Positions 33,242 to 46,364 of a stretch of DNA of 64,000 nt are shown in pieces (within the stretch, counting starts at the first letter, position 1; each line of letters begins with the position of its first letter). Below the pieces are notes generated by a model. That model saw only the letters and a program-made list of their open reading frames with translations, ran no database searches and was not told the DNA's origin. The DNA comes from Simplicispira psychrophila DSM 11588 (lineage in GTDB: Bacteria > Pseudomonadota > Gammaproteobacteria > Burkholderiales > Burkholderiaceae_C). The position numbers and the translations under genes were made by a program. The stretch spans positions 62,001 through 126,000 of the forward strand of contig NZ_JHYS01000005.1 in the NCBI RefSeq assembly GCF_000688255.1. The letters run 5' to 3'.

Positions 33242-34771
33242 ATGAATGCCTCTGCTGCCTCCATCCTGGTGCTGGACGACGAACCCGACCTGCGCACGCT
33301 GTACGAACTGACTCTGCTGCGCGAGGGCTACCGCGTGGCCACGGCCGGCACGCTGCAGGAGGCGCGTGCGCAACTGCAGACGCAGCGCTTTGACGTGGTC
33401 ATCAGCGACATGCGCCTGCCCGACGGCTTTGGCATGGAGTTGCTGCAAGAGCTGCGCGCGCAGCAGCGCAGCGAGCGTTGCATCGTCATGACCGCCTATG
33501 GCTCGGCAGAAAACGCCGTCGAAGCCCTGCGCTCGGGCGCTTTTGACTACCTGACCAAACCGGTCGATCCGAAGCAGTTTCGTCTGGTGGTGGCCTCGGC
33601 CGTGCAGGGCAGCGGCGGCATGTGGGCGACACACAATGCGGCGCGGTCACCCCAGGCCCGCCCCAGCCATGACAAACCCGACTGCCCGGACAACGCCAAC
33701 GACGCGCTGGCCCGTCTGGTCGGCACGTCCGAGGTGATGCGCCATGTCAAGCAGCGCGTGCTGAAAATCGCCCACAGCATGGCGCCGGTACTGGTGCGCG
33801 GCGAGTCGGGCACCGGCAAAGAGCTGGTGGCGCAAGCCCTGCATGCCAGCAGCCAGCGCGCCAAAGGCCCGTTGATTGCTGTCAACTGCGGCGCCATCCC
33901 GGAAAATTTGCTCGAAGCCGAATTCTTTGGTGCGCGCAAAGGCGCCTACACCGGTGCCACGCAAGACCGGCCCGGCTATTTTCAGGCAGCGCAGGGCGGC
34001 ACCCTGTTTCTGGATGAGATTGGTGACCTGCCGCTGGCCATGCAAACCAAACTGCTGCGTGCAATCCAGGAGCGCAGCGTGCGCCCGATTGGCTCAACCC
34101 AAGAAGAAAATGTTGATGTGCGCATCATCAGCGCGACGCACCGCGACTTGGCTGAAGAAGTGCAGAGCGGGCGCTTTCGGCAAGACCTGTACTACCGCCT
34201 CAACGTCATCGAGATCGTCATCCCGCCACTGCGCGAGCGCCGCGAAGACCTGCCCGCACTGTGCACCGCCCTGCTCGACCGCATTGCCCACGAATCAGGC
34301 TTGGTCGCGCCGGCACTGACACCTGCAGCACTGGCCGCGATTGCCACGCAGCCGCTCAAAGGCAATGTGCGCGAACTGGAAAACCTGCTGCACCGCGCCG
34401 TGGCCCTAAGCGACGGCGAAACGCTGCAACTCGAATGCGCAGCGCCGGCCGACACACCGCCAGCCACCCGCACCACAGCCGCAGCCCCGCTATCCTCTTC
34501 ACCCCCTGCAGCGCCCGGGCAGCGGCCACCCGCTGGCGCACCCAGCGATTCCGGCGCTCTGGCCGACGCCGACCTGCCGCATGACCTGCAGGCCTGGCTG
34601 GACCAGCAAGAGCGCGACATTCTGGTGCGCGCTCTGCACGCAGCCGGCTTCAACCGCACCGCCACCGCCGCCCGGCTGGGCATCAGCCTGCGCCAGATAC
34701 GCTACCGCATCGCCCGCCTGAACATTGCCGCGCCCCAAGACACCGAACCCCATGCCGACACCGAGCATTGA
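33242..34771 (+). CDS. pilR: Sigma-54-dependent response regulator PilR
   Basis: This 509-residue protein has three domains. The receiver has its phospho-Asp in VVISDMRLPDGFG. The AAA+ domain has Walker A GESGTGKE, the sigma-54 contact loop as GAYTGA (a Tyr in place of Phe, known in active members), and GGTLFLDEIGDLP. The C-terminal helix-turn-helix is FNRTATAARLGISLRQIRYR. Between AAA+ and HTH lies an Ala/Pro/Ser-rich stretch of about 60 residues. Partner of the PilS upstream. The gene overlaps the preferred ampD start by 20 bp. Confidence 0.93.
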   Translation: MNASAASILVLDDEPDLRTLYELTLLREGYRVATAGTLQEARAQLQTQRFDVVISDMRLPDGFGMELLQELRAQQRSERCIVMTAYGSAENAVEALRSGAFDYLTKPVDPKQFRLVVASAVQGSGGMWATHNAARSPQARPSHDKPDCPDNANDALARLVGTSEVMRHVKQRVLKIAHSMAPVLVRGESGTGKELVAQALHASSQRAKGPLIAVNCGAIPENLLEAEFFGARKGAYTGATQDRPGYFQAAQGGTLFLDEIGDLPLAMQTKLLRAIQERSVRPIGSTQEENVDVRIISATHRDLAEEVQSGRFRQDLYYRLNVIEIVIPPLRERREDLPALCTALLDRIAHESGLVAPALTPAALAAIATQPLKGNVRELENLLHRAVALSDGETLQLECAAPADTPPATRTTAAAPLSSSPPAAPGQRPPAGAPSDSGALADADLPHDLQAWLDQQERDILVRALHAAGFNRTATAARLGISLRQIRYRIARLNIAAPQDTEPHADTEH

Positions 34772-35375
34772 TCCAACAGCTTCATCTGCCGCAGCGCCAT
34801 GGGACGGCGGCTGGCACACCAGCGCCGTGCGCCAGCCCTCGCCCAACTTCGGCCCGCGTCCAGCCGGTGCGGTACTGGATTTGCTAGTGCTGCACTCGAT
34901 CAGCCTGCCGCCCGGCGAATATGGCGGCGGCCAGGTGCAGGCACTGTTCGCCAACACCCTGGACTGGGACGCGCATCCGTACTTTCAGAGCATCCGCGGC
35001 TTGGCGGTATCAGCGCATTTTTTCATCACCCGCAGCGGCGAACTGTGGCAGTTTGTCGATTGCGAACAGCGCGCCTGGCACGCCGGGCGCTCGTGCTACC
35101 GGGGCCGCAGCCAGTGCAATGACGACTCGATTGGCATCGAGCTGGAAGGTCTGGAAGGCGATCCGTTTGAGCCGGCGCAATACACCACTCTGGTGCATTT
35201 GTGCCACGACCTGGCCGCGCGCTACCCGGTAGCGCACATCGCCGGCCACGAGCACATCGCCCCTGGCCGCAAGGCCGACCCCGGCGCGGGGTTTGACTGG
35301 CAGGCTTTGCGGCAGCAGTTGCAATGGGACGCCGCATGCTTTCCGAGTGCAGCGCCACCCCATAAACGCTATTAA
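34752..35375 (+). CDS. ampD: 1,6-anhydro-N-acetylmuramyl-L-alanine amidase AmpD
   Basis: This zinc amidase removes the peptide from anhydro-muropeptides during cell-wall recycling and thereby affects AmpR-controlled beta-lactamase expression. I use the ATG at 34752 (207 residues); an in-frame ATG at 34725 is also possible. Zinc ligands are visible: His in LDLLVLHSISLPPG, His in VAHIAGHEHIAPGRKADPG and its Asp. The AHFFITRSGELWQFVDCEQRAWHAG segment, here described rather than quoted whole, carries the catalytic region. The gene ends a small + strand group that starts at 30484. Confidence 0.92.
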   Translation: MPTPSIDPTASSAAAPWDGGWHTSAVRQPSPNFGPRPAGAVLDLLVLHSISLPPGEYGGGQVQALFANTLDWDAHPYFQSIRGLAVSAHFFITRSGELWQFVDCEQRAWHAGRSCYRGRSQCNDDSIGIELEGLEGDPFEPAQYTTLVHLCHDLAARYPVAHIAGHEHIAPGRKADPGAGFDWQALRQQLQWDAACFPSAAPPHKRY

Positions 35376-35380
35376 ATAAA

Positions 35381-35420
35381 TAGCTAATACCGCACGTATC
35401 TCAAAGGCTAGAGGCTATTT
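35381..35420. repeat. Partial copy of the intergenic repeat, tagct...gcacgta module
   Basis: Reads TAGCTAATACCGCACGTAT, then AAGGCTAGAGGCTATTTT. It matches the module at 39691-39740 (tagctgctagcgcacgtattt...ggctagatgccaaaaa). No flanking palindrome is present. Confidence 0.6.
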
Positions 35421-35516
35421 TTATATGAATTGTGATTTTTGAATGCTTTTGGAGCGCAATAGCACATATTTGCCTTTGATTTAGGCGTCGAAAAAACTAC
35501 GGCAAAACACCCATAC

Positions 35517-35532
35517 ACACTACAGGTAGCGT
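35517..35532 (+). promoter_or_regulatory. Possible NrdR box upstream of nrdA
   Basis: ACACTACAGGTAGCGT agrees with the NrdR operator pattern ACACTATATCTAGTGT at about 12 of 16 positions. NrdR represses ribonucleotide reductase genes. A second box at the usual spacing of about 31 bp is not evident, so this is weak. Confidence 0.3.
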
Positions 35533-35654
35533 TTTGGGTGCAAAATACGGCTATATTTAGCGTGCGGAGTGAACCCCAATTCACCCGTGCGTTTTCTTTT
35601 GAGGGCGGCCCGCATGGCGCACGCTCTCCTCCTCACCCCTTGAACGAAAACGCC

Positions 35655-39611
<3,957 letters not shown>

Positions 39612-39614
<3 letters not shown>

Positions 39615-39770
39615 AGCGCTTTCGCGCTGACTGAGACAGATGTTGGGTTGAGTACAACCCAACCCACCAATACTACCAATCAAAAACAATAGCTGCTAGC
39701 GCACGTATTTAAAGGGCTAGATGCCAAAAACAGCATAAATTTGCACCGTAGATTGGGTTGTACCCAACCC
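39612..39770. repeat. Mosaic intergenic repeat, copy 2 (overlaps nrdA stop)
   Basis: It starts with TAGAGCGCTTTCGCGCTGA, whose TAG is the nrdA stop codon. Then comes the palindrome GTTGGGTTGAGTACAACCCA, the module tagctgctagcgcacgtattt...agatgccaaaaacagcataaattt, and a second palindrome GGGTTGTACCCAACCC. The central module is inverted relative to copies 1 and 3. Confidence 0.75.
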
Positions 39771-39820
39771 AGCTGGCTGCTGCCTATCCACCGATCAGAT
39801 CTCCAAACTGGAAAAAAACC

Positions 39821-40975
39821 ATGTTGAATTGGGACGAAGAAGTCACCACCGCCTCACCAGCCGATGTAGAGTCATTTAGCCCTTTAGCCCAAGCAGAGTC
39901 TGCGCTAGCAGCTCCTGATTCGATAGCAGAACCCGCGCCGCCCGCCGCTCCCCTGCAACGCCGCGTCAACGCCGCTGACAAACGCATCATCAACGGCCAA
40001 ACCGACGTCAACCAGTTGGTGCCGTTCAAATACAAATGGGCGTGGGAAAAGTACCTGGCCACCTGCGCCAACCACTGGATGCCGCAGGAAGTGAACATGA
40101 CGCGCGACATCGCGCTGTGGAAAGACCCCAACGGCCTGACCGAAGACGAGCGCCGCATCATCAAGCGCAACCTCGGCTTTTTTGTCACCGCTGACTCGCT
40201 GGCGGCCAACAACATCGTGCTCGGCACCTACCGCCACATCACCGCGCCCGAGTGCCGCCAGTTCTTGCTGCGCCAGGCGTTTGAAGAGGCCATCCACACC
40301 CACGCCTACCAGTACATCGTCGAGTCGCTCGGCTTGGACGAGGGCGAAATCTTCAACGCCTACAACGAAGTCCAGTCGATTCGCGACAAAGACGAGTTTC
40401 TGATTCCGTTCATCAACGCCATCAGCGACCCGCTCTTTGCCACCGGCACGCACGAAAACGACCAGACGCTGCTCAAGTCGCTGATCGTCTTTGCCTGCCT
40501 GATGGAAGGGCTGTTTTTCTACGTCGGCTTCGCGCAAATTTTGGCGCTGGGGCGGCAAAACAAAATGGTCGGCGCGGCCGAGCAATACCAATACATCCTG
40601 CGCGACGAGTCGATGCACTGCAACTTCGGCATCGACCTGATCAATCAGCTGAAACTGGAAAATCCGCATCTGTGGACGGCGGAGTTCAAAGAAGAAATCA
40701 AGGCGCTGTTCATGACTGCCGTCGAGCTGGAATACAAATACGCTGAGGACACCATGCCGCGCGGCGTGCTGGGCATGAACGCCTCGATGTTCAAAGGCTA
40801 CCTGCGCTACATCGCCAACCGGCGCGCCACGCAAATCGGCCTGGAGACGCTGTTTCCGAATGAAGAAAACCCGTTCCCCTGGATGAGCGAAATGATCGAT
40901 TTGAAAAAAGAACGCAACTTTTTTGAAACCCGCGTCATCGAGTACCAGACCGGCGGCGCGCTGTCCTGGGATTGA
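39821..40975 (+). CDS. nrdB: Class Ia ribonucleotide reductase small subunit NrdB
   Basis: This di-iron protein generates the tyrosyl radical used by NrdA. The start is ATG 39821 (384 residues), preceded by GGAAAA; an upstream ATG at 39758 would lie inside the intergenic repeat. The first 55 residues are Ala/Pro-rich and variable. Metal ligands and radical site lie in [31 protein letters not shown] (Glu, His and the candidate radical Tyr) and [14 protein letters not shown] (Glu and His). Helices end with [15 protein letters not shown]-like tail ([13 protein letters not shown]). The 206-bp gap from nrdA is filled by a repeat, so expression may be partly independent. Confidence 0.95.
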   Translation: MLNWDEEVTTASPADVESFSPLAQAESALAAPDSIAEPAPPAAPLQRRVNAADKRIINGQTDVNQLVPFKYKWAWEKYLATCANHWMPQEVNMTRDIALWKDPNGLTEDERRIIKRNLGFFVTADSLAANNIVLGTYRHITAPECRQFLLRQAFEEAIHTHAYQYIVESLGLDEGEIFNAYNEVQSIRDKDEFLIPFINAISDPLFATGTHENDQTLLKSLIVFACLMEGLFFYVGFAQILALGRQNKMVGAAEQYQYILRDESMHCNFGIDLINQLKLENPHLWTAEFKEEIKALFMTAVELEYKYAEDTMPRGVLGMNASMFKGYLRYIANRRATQIGLETLFPNEENPFPWMSEMIDLKKERNFFETRVIEYQTGGALSWD

Positions 40976-41174
40976 GTGCTGCGCATGGCCTATGAGCCAA
41001 GATAGCCAAGATTTCTTACTCCCGCCCCTGTAGCACGCCACCATACTGTGGTGTGCGCGGCGTTTGCATAGTGAGGGGCGTGGATCGTATTTCGCATTTC
41101 ATCACCATGGACGCTCCATACCCATAGACAATAGACGCCATGAAGAGCTATTTGATCATTGACCCAAGGAGAAC

Positions 41175-41813
41175 ATGATGGCATCTGCGAAAAAATCGGC
41201 CACTAAAACGGCCCCTGTTGCAAAAAAGACGGCGCCCGCCGCCCCAACCACAGCGCCCAAGACGGCCAGCGTGAAAACGGCGGCACCGGCGAAAAAGGCC
41301 GCGCCTGCAAAAAAGGCTGCGCCCGCCACCAAGGCCACGGTAGTGGCTGCAGCACCTGCAGCATCTGCAGCACCCGCCAAGAAAGCCGTCGCCGCTAAAA
41401 AAGCACCGGTGACCAAGGCAGCTCCAGCCAAAAAAGCGGCACCTGCGGCCAAAACCTTCGCCGCCAAGGAAGTAGCACCCGCTGAAAAAGCTGCCGCCGT
41501 GAAAAAGAAAGCCACGCCGGCAGCCGAGCCAGCAGCAACCAAAGCAGTCGCGGCCAAAAAGGCCGCCCCAGTGAAAAAAGCGGTATCTGCTGCACCAGCC
41601 CCCGTCGCTGCTGCAGCAGCGCCCGCCAAAAAAACAGCACCGGCCAAAAAGACCGTAGCCGCCCCTAAAGCGGTTGCAGTGAAAGCGGCACCCGCCGAGA
41701 AAAAAGCGGTGCCTGCCAAAAAATCAGCCAAGCCATCCGCAACGCCCGCCGCACCCAAGACCACGCTCAGCCCCCAAGCCAAGTGGCCTTTCCCAACGGG
41801 CGACAAGCCTTAA
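41175..41813 (+). CDS. Histone H1-like Ala/Lys/Pro-rich DNA-binding protein
   Basis: This 212-residue protein consists almost only of Ala, Lys, Pro, Val and Thr, with many AAPAKKA-type repeats and no hydrophobic core. It resembles the C-terminal tails of histone H1 and bacterial HctB/BpH1-type proteins, which bind DNA non-specifically and condense it. AAGGAG at 41166-41171 serves ATG 41175 or, at better spacing, ATG 41178. The repeats at DNA level (gcxaaaaaggcxgc) allow length variation by slippage. A terminator follows at 41854. The gene stands alone. Confidence 0.85.
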   Translation: MMASAKKSATKTAPVAKKTAPAAPTTAPKTASVKTAAPAKKAAPAKKAAPATKATVVAAAPAASAAPAKKAVAAKKAPVTKAAPAKKAAPAAKTFAAKEVAPAEKAAAVKKKATPAAEPAATKAVAAKKAAPVKKAVSAAPAPVAAAAAPAKKTAPAKKTVAAPKAVAVKAAPAEKKAVPAKKSAKPSATPAAPKTTLSPQAKWPFPTGDKP

Positions 41814-41853
41814 CCTGCTTGAAGGCATGGCGCTCGTCTGAGTGCCACAGGCA

Positions 41854-41880
41854 ACCCGGTGCCAGACACCGGGTTTTTTA
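41854..41880 (+). terminator. Terminator of the histone H1-like gene
   Basis: ACCCGGTG (41854-41861) pairs with CACCGGGT (41867-41874) around loop CCAGA, followed by TTTTTT. Confidence 0.85.
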
Positions 41881-41903
41881 TGTCTGCACGGCTCTGCGGT
41901 GGG

Positions 41904-42641
41904 TCAGTGCTGCAAGATCTTGTTCAGGAAGTCCTTGGTGCGTGGCTGACGCGCTTCGGGATGGTTGAAGAATTCTTCACGCGAGCAGTCCTCCAGGATT
42001 TTGCCGCCCACATCCATGAAGATGACACGGTGACTGACCTTGCGTGCAAAGCCCATCTCATGCGTCACGCACATCATGGTCATGCCCTCGTTGGCCAGGC
42101 TGACCATGACATCGAGCACTTCTCCGACCATTTCAGGATCGAGCGCCGAGGTCGGCTCATCGAACAGCATGACGATGGGGTCCATGCTGAGGGCGCGTGC
42201 AATCGCCACGCGCTGCTGCTGTCCACCCGACAGCTGCCCCGGAAATTTGTCCTTGTGCGCTGACAGGCCCACCCGGTCGAGCATCTTGAGGCCGCGCTTG
42301 AGGGACTCATCGGCGCTGCGGCCCAGTACCTTGACTTGCGCGATAGTCAGATTCTCGGTCACCGACAGGTGGGGAAACAGCTCGAAATGCTGGAACACCA
42401 TGCCGACGTGACTGCGCAGTTTGGGTAGGTTGGTTTTAGGGTCGTGTACCGGCACGCCATCGACCCAGATTTCACCTTTTTGGATCGGTTCAAGCGCATT
42501 GATGGTCTTGATCAGCGTCGATTTGCCCGAGCCAGACGGGCCGCACACCACCACCACTTCACCCTTTTGAATGGTGGTGGAGCAATCGGTCAGCACCTGA
42601 AAGCTGCCATACCATTTGGAAATATTTTTGAGTTCAATCAT
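41904..42641 (-). CDS. gltL: Amino-acid ABC transporter ATPase (GltL-like)
   Basis: This 245-residue ATPase energises uptake of glutamate/aspartate or a related amino acid. The start is at 42641 after GAGGAA; the longer in-frame extension upstream is not family-like. Walker A is [12 protein letters not shown], signature [15 protein letters not shown], Walker [16 protein letters not shown], switch His in VTHEMGFA. It is the last gene of the gltIJKL unit. The convergent histone-like gene ends about 90 bp away. Confidence 0.92.
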   Translation of the reverse strand: MIELKNISKWYGSFQVLTDCSTTIQKGEVVVVCGPSGSGKSTLIKTINALEPIQKGEIWVDGVPVHDPKTNLPKLRSHVGMVFQHFELFPHLSVTENLTIAQVKVLGRSADESLKRGLKMLDRVGLSAHKDKFPGQLSGGQQQRVAIARALSMDPIVMLFDEPTSALDPEMVGEVLDVMVSLANEGMTMMCVTHEMGFARKVSHRVIFMDVGGKILEDCSREEFFNHPEARQPRTKDFLNKILQH

Positions 42642-42664
42642 TGGAAATTCCTCTGCCTTTCCGC

Positions 42665-43336
42665 TCAGCGGATGATGGCAATTTTCTGGTGCAGGCGCTT
42701 GACGGACCACGACAGCGCGTAACACATGACAAAGTAAACCACGGCGGCGGCAAGGTAGGCTTCAATCGGGCGGCCAAAATTCTTGCCCGCCACTTCAAAG
42801 CCCTTGAGCATGTCGTAGGCGCCAATGGCATACACCAGCGACGTATCCTGGAACAGGATGATGGTCTGCGTCAGCAGCACCGGCAGCATGTTGCGAAAGG
42901 CCTGCGGCAAGATGACAAATTGCATGTTCTGGCCGTAAGTCATGCCCATGGCCTGGCCCGCAAGCACCTGCCCGCGCGACACCGACTGGATGCCGGCGCG
43001 CATGATTTCGCTGAAATATGCCGCCTCAAACGCAACGAAGGTGATGTAAGCCGAAACCTCAGCGCCAATCGGCCGGCCAATGAGGGCCGGCATCAGCAGG
43101 AAGAACCACAAGATCACCATCACCAGCGGAATACTGCGCATGCCATTGACATACACCACAGCCGGCCCCGCCAGCCAGGGCTTGCCCGATAGGCGCATCA
43201 GCGCCAGCAAGGTACCCAGCAGCACCCCACCGAACGTGGCCACCACCGTCAGCATGAGACTGAAATACAGGCCCTTCAGAACAAAGTTGCTGATCAGATC
43301 CCAGTTGTAAAACGAGAAATCAAGATTGAGCGCCAT
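42665..43336 (-). CDS. gltK: Amino-acid ABC transporter permease (GltK-like)
   Basis: This 223-residue inner-membrane permease has about five membrane segments. The EAA-type loop that contacts the ATPase is visible as [21 protein letters not shown]. The N-terminal part [22 protein letters not shown] is standard for the HisMQ/GltJK family. The start lies 2 bp from the gltJ stop, so the two are co-translated. Homology to glutamate/aspartate permeases is clear, but substrate identity is inferred from the family. Confidence 0.9.
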   Translation of the reverse strand: MALNLDFSFYNWDLISNFVLKGLYFSLMLTVVATFGGVLLGTLLALMRLSGKPWLAGPAVVYVNGMRSIPLVMVILWFFLLMPALIGRPIGAEVSAYITFVAFEAAYFSEIMRAGIQSVSRGQVLAGQAMGMTYGQNMQFVILPQAFRNMLPVLLTQTIILFQDTSLVYAIGAYDMLKGFEVAGKNFGRPIEAYLAAAVVYFVMCYALSWSVKRLHQKIAIIR

Positions 43337-43338
43337 GT

Positions 43339-44097
43339 TTAATGCCCTCCGCCAGCGCTGCTGGCCACCATCAGGCCCGGCACCCGAGCGCGTTTTTCAA
43401 TGAACGCCATGATGCGGTTGATAGCAAACGCTGAAATGACATACAGCGCGGTGACGGCCAGATAGACCTCAATCCCACGCGAAGTTTCTTCCTGCGCCTG
43501 CATGGCAAACATGGTCAACTCAGCCACCGACACGGCAAACGCCACCGATGAATTTTTAAAGATGTTCATGGCTTCGCTGGTCAGCGGTGGAATGATGATG
43601 CGCAGCGCCATGGGCAGCAGGATGTAGCGGTAGTTTTGAAACATGCTGAAGCCCATCGCCATACCGGCGTAGCGTTGGCCGCGCGGCAATGTTTCAATGC
43701 CCGAGCGCACCTGCTCGGCAATACGCGCCGAGGTAAAGAAGCCCAGCGCAAACACCACCAGCACAAAACCCGGTACCACCCGCATCGCCGGAAACAGCGT
43801 CGGCACGACGTGGTACCAGAGAAATAACTGTACCAACAGCGGGAGATTGCGAAACAACTCCACCCACGCGCTACACAACCTGACCACGATGGGCCGCTCT
43901 GGCAGAGTGCGCAGCGTGCCTATCAATATCCCCAACACCAATGCCAGCGCCAGCGACAGCAGCGACACCGAAATCGTCCAGCCCCAAGCGGACATCATCC
44001 AGTCGAGGTACGTGACCTCGCTCCCTTTACCAAAGCAGCCTGGAACAGCCACCCGATCCAACGTGTCCTCGCAGAACACTTGCCAATCCCAGCTCAT
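43339..44097 (-). CDS. gltJ: Amino-acid ABC transporter permease (GltJ-like)
   Basis: This 252-residue permease starts at 44097 (MSWDWQVF); an ATG 12 bases upstream is the alternative. A periplasmic N-terminal stretch precedes TYLDWMMSAWGWTISVSLLSL, a family hallmark. The ATPase-contact loop is RYAGMAMGFSMFQNYRYILLP. It forms the heterodimer with GltK. A terminator-like hairpin separates it from the binding-protein gene upstream, suggesting lower expression of the membrane part. Confidence 0.9.
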   Translation of the reverse strand: MSWDWQVFCEDTLDRVAVPGCFGKGSEVTYLDWMMSAWGWTISVSLLSLALALVLGILIGTLRTLPERPIVVRLCSAWVELFRNLPLLVQLFLWYHVVPTLFPAMRVVPGFVLVVFALGFFTSARIAEQVRSGIETLPRGQRYAGMAMGFSMFQNYRYILLPMALRIIIPPLTSEAMNIFKNSSVAFAVSVAELTMFAMQAQEETSRGIEVYLAVTALYVISAFAINRIMAFIEKRARVPGLMVASSAGGGH

Positions 44098-44123
44098 AAG
44101 AGCCCCCATTTCTTAGATGCCAT

Positions 44124-44160
44124 AAAAAAAGCCCCCTCAAACCCAGCCGTTTGAAGGGGC
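44124..44160 (-). terminator. Intercistronic terminator between gltI and gltJ
   Basis: On the - strand GCCCCTTCAAAC pairs with GTTTGAGGGGGC and is followed by a run of seven T. It lies 17 bp past the gltI stop and before gltJ. Such hairpins let the binding protein be made in excess over the permeases. Confidence 0.8.
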
Positions 44161-44177
44161 GCTGTCATAACAGCGGA

Positions 44178-45080
44178 TTACTTCTTGGCGTAGTCTTCCA
44201 TGGGCTTGTCGTTGGGGTGCGCCCAGGCATCCTTGGTCGCTTCAGACATTGGCAGACCCACCTTGGTGCCCGTGGGCGGAATCGGCTGCATGAACCACTT
44301 GTCGTACAGCTTGGCGAGCGAGCCGTCAGCGATCTGGCGCTTGATGGAGTCGTCCACGGCCTTCTTGAAGGCCGGATCGTCCTTGCGCATCATGCAGGCG
44401 ATGGGTTCCACCGACAGCACTTCGCCAACGATCTTGTAATCGGCTGGATTCTTCGCCTTGGAGATATTGCCCGCCAGGATCGAGCCGTCCATCACAAAGG
44501 CATCGGCGCGGCCCGTCTCCAGCAGCAAGAAGCTGTCGGCGTGGTCCTTGCCAAGCACTTCCTTGAAGTTGACGCCATTGGCGCGCTCATTCTTGCGCAG
44601 CGTTTGCACCGACGTGGTGCCCGTAGTGGTGGCCACAGTCTTGCCGCTCAGGTCCTTGATCGACTGGATGCCGGACTTGGCCTTGGTGGCAATGCGCACT
44701 TCTTCCACGTAGGTGGTGACGGCAAAGGCCACATCTTTGGCGCGCGTAGCATTGTTGGTGGTCGAGCCGCACTCCAAGTCCACCGTGCCGTTGGTGACCA
44801 AGGGCACGCGGTTTTGCGAGGTGACGGGCTGGCGCTTGATATCGAGCTTGGCCAAGCCCAGCTGCTTCTGGATGTCGTCCAGAATGCGTTCGGCCATTTC
44901 GGTGTGAAAGCCGACATATTTGCCGTCGCCCAGCGTGTAGGCCAGCGCACCGGAGGACTCGCGCACCCCCATGGTCACGCTGCCGCTGGATTTGATTTTG
45001 GCCAGTGTGTCATTGGCCTGGGCAAATGCACTGCCTGCAGCCAATACGGTGATCGCGATAGCGAGCAAGTGTTTTTTCAT
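44178..45080 (-). CDS. gltI: Glutamate/aspartate-type periplasmic binding protein GltI
   Basis: This 300-residue protein has a signal peptide (MKKHLLAIAITVLAAGSAFA, cleavage near residue 20). The start at 45080 is supported by AAGGAGA; longer in-frame sequence upstream is not coding. Family segments are SGSVTMGVRESSGALAYTLG, LECGSTTNNATRAKDVAF, and TTGTTSVQTLRKNE. These are typical of the GltI/DEBP group that binds Glu and Asp. It delivers ligand to GltJKL. It is the first gene of the unit, with its promoter in 45081-45250. Confidence 0.92.
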   Translation of the reverse strand: MKKHLLAIAITVLAAGSAFAQANDTLAKIKSSGSVTMGVRESSGALAYTLGDGKYVGFHTEMAERILDDIQKQLGLAKLDIKRQPVTSQNRVPLVTNGTVDLECGSTTNNATRAKDVAFAVTTYVEEVRIATKAKSGIQSIKDLSGKTVATTTGTTSVQTLRKNERANGVNFKEVLGKDHADSFLLLETGRADAFVMDGSILAGNISKAKNPADYKIVGEVLSVEPIACMMRKDDPAFKKAVDDSIKRQIADGSLAKLYDKWFMQPIPPTGTKVGLPMSEATKDAWAHPNDKPMEDYAKK

Positions 45081-45250
45081 TAGTGTCTCCTTGTGGGTGA
45101 AATGAAAAGGCAGACTCTGCGAAAGGAAAGTCAGGGCTGGAAAATATCCCAGACGCCGTGGATACGCAAGCAGGACTACCCTATAAAACCTGTCACCAAC
45201 CTGTCTGCCGCCAAAGAGAACTTGTGACGGTGTAAAAGCGTAAAGCGCAC

Positions 45251-46189
45251 TCAAATTTTTTCTGACTGCAGAAAATCCCACAGCGCATGGGCCGGGTTTT
45301 TACTCTGCTCGCGGTCACTGTCTTTACCAGACGGTTTCTCGCGGCACGCACGCACATCCATGGTAATTTCCAGCCCCGGCAAACCGGGCGGCGCAGCACG
45401 CACCAATTTGCGGGTACGCAGGTCTTTTTTGACGGCGCTGTGCGGCAAAAAGGCAATGCCGTGGCCTTCTAAAGCCATGGCTTTCAAGCCCTCGGCCATG
45501 TCGGTTTCATAAACACGGTCCAGGTGCAAGGGCGTGCTGGACTCTTTCAGGATCAGATCCGTCACCCGCCCCAGGTAAGCGCCCGGCGCGTAGCCCAAAT
45601 ACGGCAGCGGCTGGTTGGCGCGGCCGGGAAGTTGGTAGAGCGGCAAACCGTCAGCGTCAGCCTTGACGTAAGGCGCCAGCACCTCTTGCCCCAGGCTGAC
45701 CATTTCATAGCGGTTGGCATCGAGCTGAAACGGCTGCGATGCGTGGTGGTAAGTGATGAGCAGATCGCAACTGCCCTCGACCAGGCGCATGACGGCATCG
45801 TGCACATTAAGGGCAATCAGCCGGCTTTTGAAGGGGCCAAATTTTTCGCGCAGGCTCGACACCCAAGCCGGAAAGAACGTGAAGGCCAGGGTGTGCGGCA
45901 CAGCAAATTCGATCATGTCCTGGCTCGACGTGCTATGCGCGCGCAGCGTGGCGCGGGTGTTGTTCAGCGCTTGCAGCATTTCTAGCGACTGGTCGTAGAG
46001 CGTTTTACCAGCCGGCGTCAGCGACGTGGGGTACGAGCTGCGATCGACCAAATCGGTGCCAGCCCAAGCCTCCAATGCCTGAATGCGGCGCGAGAATGCC
46101 GGTTGCGTCACATGGCGCAGCTGCGCCGAACGGCTGAAACTGCGCGTCTCAGCCAAACTGACAAAATCTTCAAGCCACTTGGTTTCCAT
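45251..46189 (-). CDS. LysR-family transcriptional regulator
   Basis: This 312-residue protein starts at METKWLEDF (46189). The HTH is in SFSRSAQLRHVTQPAFSRRIQALE (quoted here as SRSAQLRHVTQPAFSRRIQ), followed by LVDRSSYPTSLTPAG, both standard for LysR. The effector domain has no recognisable ligand signature. It lies upstream of gltI in the same direction and divergent from the TRAP genes 175 bp away, so either could be its target; LysR proteins most often control the divergent neighbour. Confidence 0.88.
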   Translation of the reverse strand: METKWLEDFVSLAETRSFSRSAQLRHVTQPAFSRRIQALEAWAGTDLVDRSSYPTSLTPAGKTLYDQSLEMLQALNNTRATLRAHSTSSQDMIEFAVPHTLAFTFFPAWVSSLREKFGPFKSRLIALNVHDAVMRLVEGSCDLLITYHHASQPFQLDANRYEMVSLGQEVLAPYVKADADGLPLYQLPGRANQPLPYLGYAPGAYLGRVTDLILKESSTPLHLDRVYETDMAEGLKAMALEGHGIAFLPHSAVKKDLRTRKLVRAAPPGLPGLEITMDVRACREKPSGKDSDREQSKNPAHALWDFLQSEKI

Positions 46190-46364
46190 CCCCACATTAT
46201 CGGGGGTTGGATTCGGGTTAGCCCGATGCCATGGGGCTCTTTGCAGCAGAATGCAGGCCGCATAATCAACAGTACGCCCGCCTGCCGACGCCGACAGAAC
46301 GCACTGCACCCCAGCGCTCGCAGCATGACTTCTGCGCCGCCCTAATCTCCCATTTTCTGCTTCC

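Larger units (their letters stand above)
35376..35654 (+). other. Leader region of nrdA with a partial intergenic repeat
   Basis: This gap of 279 bases has no gene. A partial copy of the 'tagctaataccgcacgtat...aaggctagaggctatttt' repeat occupies 35381-35420. From 35480 on the sequence is AT-rich and should contain the nrdA promoter; 'tatattta' at 35552 is a possible -10 region. A weak NrdR-like box is listed separately. Confidence 0.45.

Noticed and set aside
35494-35532. Tandem NrdR boxes upstream of nrdA
   Set aside because: Only one 16-bp match (12 of 16) was found. A second partial ACTAC word lies 23 bp away, not the usual 31, so a tandem pair is not supported.
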